Of a DNA stretch of 44,107 nucleotides, positions 42,049 through 44,107 are shown in pieces. The translations under genes were made by a program, and so were the position numbers. Position 1 is the stretch's first letter, and every line of letters starts with the position of its first letter. This DNA is from Candidatus Binatia bacterium (GTDB lineage Bacteria > Desulfobacterota > Binatia > UBA9968 > JAJDTQ01): positions 1 to 44,107 of the forward strand of contig JAJDXX010000253.1 of the NCBI GenBank assembly GCA_022823055.1. Reading direction: 5' to 3'. Below the pieces are notes generated by a model. That model saw only the letters and a program-made list of their open reading frames with translations. It was not told where the DNA came from and ran no database searches.

Positions 42049-42956
42049 CCTCCGGCGTCGCTGGACATGAGCAGCACACGGTCGCCCGGCGCCACCCGGC
42101 GGCCGCCGTCGCGCACGAAGTCGCGGCCGTTGAGGTTGCACACGTGGCCGGCGGTGAGGCCATCCGCCGCCTCGGTCAGGACCGGACCCACCAGCACGGG
42201 CAGCTTCCGCGCCAGCGCGGACCACACGTGGGCCAGCGTGGCCGACTCGGGGAGTTCCACGGACACGCGGCTCGTGCGGGCGCGCAGGCGCGCGACCCCG
42301 AACAGCTCCACCTCGCATCGGCCGGCGGCCGGGCGCGCCGCGCCATCCGTGGCCGCCCGCCACCGCGCCAGCGCGCACTCGTAGTCGTCCGGCGTGTTCA
42401 TGTTGAAGAAACTCCAACCGTCCGGATCCAAGGCGCGGATCTCGTCCTCCTCCAGCTTCAGGGTGCGCACCTTGTCGAAGAGGAAGACCGGGCGCAACTC
42501 GCCGCGCTCAAGTTGCCGCTCCAGCAACGGCAGCACCGAGCGCCGGTACACCGCGTGGAGCGGCTGGAGGCGCCCCTCCCAGTGTGGCACCACCACGTCG
42601 TGCCCAGGCAGCCGGGCGGCCAGGTGCGAGACCAGGGGAAGACTGAGGAACGGTACGTCACACGACGTCACGAAGGCGGCCGCGCTCCGGCACTCCCGGA
42701 GGCCGTAGCAGAGGCCGCCCACCGGCCCCTGATAAGCTACCTCGTCGCGCACGAGAGTCACCGGGAGTTCCGGCAACTCCTGCCCGGGCGCGGCCACCAC
42801 CACGATATCCGGGAACAAGGTCGCAAGCCCGCGGATCACGAGCTTCACCAAGGGCTCTTCCCCGAAGGACAGCATGGCCTTGGGTCGGCCCATGCGACTG
42901 CTCTTGCCGCCCGCCAGAATGATGGCGGAACCGACCCTATCCCGTTCACCGGTCAT
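42045..42956 (-). CDS. MobA-MoaD fusion (cofactor nucleotidyltransferase plus sulfur carrier)
   Basis: Encodes 303 aa. Residues about 8-205 are a MobA-type guanylyltransferase: SAIILAGGKSSRMGRPKAML with the nucleotide-binding GGxSxRMGxxK, VRDEVAYQGPVGGLCYGL, VTSCDVPFLSLPLVSHL with the metal Asp, and HAVYRRSVLPLLERQL. Residues about 213-303 are a MoaD/ThiS ubiquitin-fold domain (VELFGVARLRARTSRVSVELPESATLAHVWSAL in part; LTAGHVCNLNGRDFVRDGGRRVAPGDRVLLM) ending in the diagnostic SSDAGG di-glycine used for thiocarboxylation. Joining the sulfur carrier to MobA is unusual, since MoaD acts two steps earlier. The gene overlaps the aldehyde oxidoreductase gene by four bases, pointing to a dedicated role in its pterin cofactor. 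Confidence 0.9.
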   Translation of the reverse strand: MTGERDRVGSAIILAGGKSSRMGRPKAMLSFGEEPLVKLVIRGLATLFPDIVVVAAPGQELPELPVTLVRDEVAYQGPVGGLCYGLRECRSAAAFVTSCDVPFLSLPLVSHLAARLPGHDVVVPHWEGRLQPLHAVYRRSVLPLLERQLERGELRPVFLFDKVRTLKLEEDEIRALDPDGWSFFNMNTPDDYECALARWRAATDGAARPAAGRCEVELFGVARLRARTSRVSVELPESATLAHVWSALARKLPVLVGPVLTEAADGLTAGHVCNLNGRDFVRDGGRRVAPGDRVLLMSSDAGG

Positions 42957-43099
42957 GCTTCATCTCTTGCCAAGCCCCGGCGGAATTCTCCGCCACGCGA
43001 CCCTCTCACCGGAATGATTCCACAGCGGTTCGATGATAACAAGAACGGCGGTTTGGGAAGGCGCATGAGCCGAAGAGAGGACGTCGAAGCCGAGGAAGC

Positions 43100-43498
43100 T
43101 CAGCTTGCCCGAACGTGGTTGAGACCGGTTCCGGCAAGGTAGCCAAGCCAGACGGCGATCAGGCAGACCGCGACGGAAAGGACGACGTTGCCGACCGCGG
43201 GCACCCATTGGCCATCGCGCAGCAGTTGGAGTGTCTGCAAGCTGAACGCCGAGAAGGTCGTGTAGCCGCCGCAGAAGCCGACCATGATGAACGCGCGAGC
43301 CTCGGGTCCGGGCGTCCATGGATGGTCGAGGGAGCCGCTCAACGGTGCGACCACACCGATGATGAACGAGCCCGTCACGTTGACGAGCAAGGTGCCCCAG
43401 GGGAATGCGTCGCCGAATCGCTCCGAAACCAGCACGGTGCACCAATAGCGTCCAACACCGCCGATGGCGCTGCCGAGCGCGATCCACAGGTAGGTCAT
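43100..43498 (-). CDS. crcB: fluoride channel CrcB/FluC
   Basis: Encodes 132 aa with four predicted membrane helices. The family signatures are present: LGSAIGGVGRYW at the N-terminus, PWGTLLVNVTGSFIIGV with the pore Asn, and GFCGGYTTFSAFSLQT, the TTFS motif with the Phe-box residues. It exports fluoride as an antiparallel dimer. The start at ATG 43498 lies 22 bases downstream of the FmdB stop, so it is probably co-transcribed. No fluoride riboswitch consensus is seen in the short upstream space. From 42957 to 43099 nothing is recognised. Confidence 0.96.
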   Translation of the reverse strand: MTYLWIALGSAIGGVGRYWCTVLVSERFGDAFPWGTLLVNVTGSFIIGVVAPLSGSLDHPWTPGPEARAFIMVGFCGGYTTFSAFSLQTLQLLRDGQWVPAVGNVVLSVAVCLIAVWLGYLAGTGLNHVRAS

Positions 43499-43519
43499 GC
43501 GCCGGATCGCGAACGAGAG

Positions 43520-43801
43520 TCAGTGTCCGATGGCCCAGGGGCGGCGTGCGCGCCGGTGGCCATGACCATGACCGTGACCCGGTGGCTTTCCGGAGACGAC
43601 TCTGGGCTCATGCGCGCTCTTCTCGTTACGCTGATGCGCCACCCGGTTGTTCGGGTCCATGTCGGCGATGAACGGCGCCGTCAAGATGCGCCGGGCCGCC
43701 TTCCCGCAGGCCGGACAGGGCATCGGATCGGACGATCGGCTCATGCTGCGAAATTCGGTGAACGGGCCGCAGTCCTCGCACTCGTAGTCATATAAGGGCA
43801 T
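43520..43801 (-). CDS. FmdB-family zinc ribbon protein with His-rich tail
   Basis: Encodes 93 aa from ATG 43801 (AAGGA eight bases upstream). The zinc ribbon is MPLYDYECEDCGPFTEFRSM with CxxC, then MPCPACGKAARRILTAP with the second CxxC, followed by the FIADMDPNNRVAHQRNEKSAHEP segment characteristic of FmdB proteins from amidase operons. The C-terminus is basic with GHGHGHGH, a possible metal-binding tail. It follows the AmiS/UreI transporter gene by 78 bases on the same strand. In amidase clusters (fmdA-fmdB or amiE-amiS), FmdB is a putative regulator, which supports an amide-utilisation locus to the right of the window. Confidence 0.94.
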   Translation of the reverse strand: MPLYDYECEDCGPFTEFRSMSRSSDPMPCPACGKAARRILTAPFIADMDPNNRVAHQRNEKSAHEPRVVSGKPPGHGHGHGHRRARRPWAIGH

Positions 43802-43879
43802 GGCGTTGTCCTTCTCCGCCGCGACCGGCGCGGCGGGACGCCGTTCGCCCCGATGAGGGACGAACGGCGTCCATCGTCC

Positions 43880-44107
43880 TTATGCCAGAATGCCTTCCAG
43901 CAAGAGATAACCCGGCAGCCACCCGGTCAAGATGCCCTGTATCGAGGTCACCGCACCGGTTACCTTCGCGATCGGCTTCTGCATCGCGAGCAGCAGGAAG
44001 AACATGAACCACAATACGGCCCATGCCGCCCAGCAGAGCCCGAACCAGTAGCCCCAGAGCGTCGACGCGCCCTGGAGGGTCGTGATCGCGACCGGAACCG
44101 CGGTAAT
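43880..44107 (-). CDS. AmiS/UreI-family transporter, C-terminal part
   Basis: Only the last 75 residues are in the window; the gene continues past the right edge. They contain a Trp-rich helix pair (GYWFGLCWAAWAVLWFMFFLLLAM), a short polar loop (QKPIAKVTGAVTSIQ), and the conserved end GILTGWLPGYLLLEGIL before TAA at 43880-43882. This matches AmiS/UreI proteins, six-helix channels for short-chain amides or urea. The FmdB gene that follows supports an acetamidase/formamidase operon. Start and full length cannot be judged. Confidence 0.85.
   Translation of the reverse strand: MTAVPVAITTLQGASTLWGYWFGLCWAAWAVLWFMFFLLLAMQKPIAKVTGAVTSIQGILTGWLPGYLLLEGILA

Noticed and set aside
43499-43519. Fluoride riboswitch upstream of crcB
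   Set aside because: Only about 20 bases separate crcB from the preceding stop, too short, and no conserved motif is seen.

Overview
The window is GC-rich, dense chromosomal DNA from an uncultured-looking bacterium. Family III CoA-transferases, an acyl-CoA dehydrogenase, Uma2 and DUF4143 remnants, palindromic repeats built on TTCCCGCG..CGCGGGAA, molybdenum/tungsten enzymes and a large polyketide synthase (PKS) suggest a Desulfobacterota/Tectomicrobia-like or sponge-symbiont-like lineage. This placement is inference; no rRNA or core phylogenetic marker is present. UGA, UAG and UAA all serve as ordinary stops, so the code is standard.

Region by region. 1-2990 is accessory debris: the tail of a probable transposase, an N-terminally truncated DUF4143 ATPase, a Cys-rich unknown with an AT-rich leader, an orphan MazE-type antitoxin, a Uma2 nuclease and a decayed CoA-transferase tail. 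3003-6330 holds an ornithine-cyclodeaminase-family enzyme divergent from a threonine-dehydratase-like PLP enzyme coupled to a methyltransferase, plus an unknown. 6470-10049 is a tightly overlapping operon on the minus strand: acyl-CoA dehydrogenase, then a family III CoA-transferase subunit lacking the catalytic Asp, then one with it. 10197-13560 holds an FmdB zinc ribbon, aldo/keto reductase, aminotransferase and SDR. 13651-18171 holds a DUF3179 protein, a RodZ-like protein, threonine aldolase and an FAD amine oxidase. 18267-18490 carries palindromic repeats, followed by clpP.

The most notable gene is the DUF3179 protein at 13651-14640. It is interrupted by one in-frame UGA exactly where the family has the first Cys of its CPLC motif, giving U-P-L-C. 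A perfect 7-bp hairpin with a G in its 5-nt loop lies at the spacing expected of a bacterial SECIS element. I read it as an exported selenoprotein with a UxxC redox motif. I know of no established description of selenocysteine in this family, but I could not search.

19217-32654 is a biosynthetic locus on the minus strand: an NCS2-type permease fused to a degenerate HATPase-like domain, overlapping by ATGA a 3462-aa PKS (KS-AT-DH-cMT-ER-KR-ACP-KS-AT), then a free-standing ACP and an alpha/beta hydrolase. The last AT lacks its Ser, has lost a subdomain, and is not followed by an integral carrier domain; the free ACP and hydrolase probably complete the pathway. A product such as a methyl-branched, reduced acyl chain is inference.

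32801-34986 (plus strand) holds a nucleotidyltransferase-like protein, a TPM-domain protein broken by an in-frame amber codon, and LemA. 35108-35227 is a strong promoter driving a predicted 23-aa membrane peptide. 35298-39976 (minus) is an NAD-linked formate dehydrogenase operon (small coiled-coil protein, fused FdsG-FdsB, FdsA with catalytic Cys). 40037-40259 is a MITE-like element overlapping the 3' end of an aldehyde:ferredoxin oxidoreductase gene, which is coupled to a MobA-MoaD fusion. The window ends with a fluoride channel, an FmdB zinc ribbon and a partial AmiS/UreI transporter.
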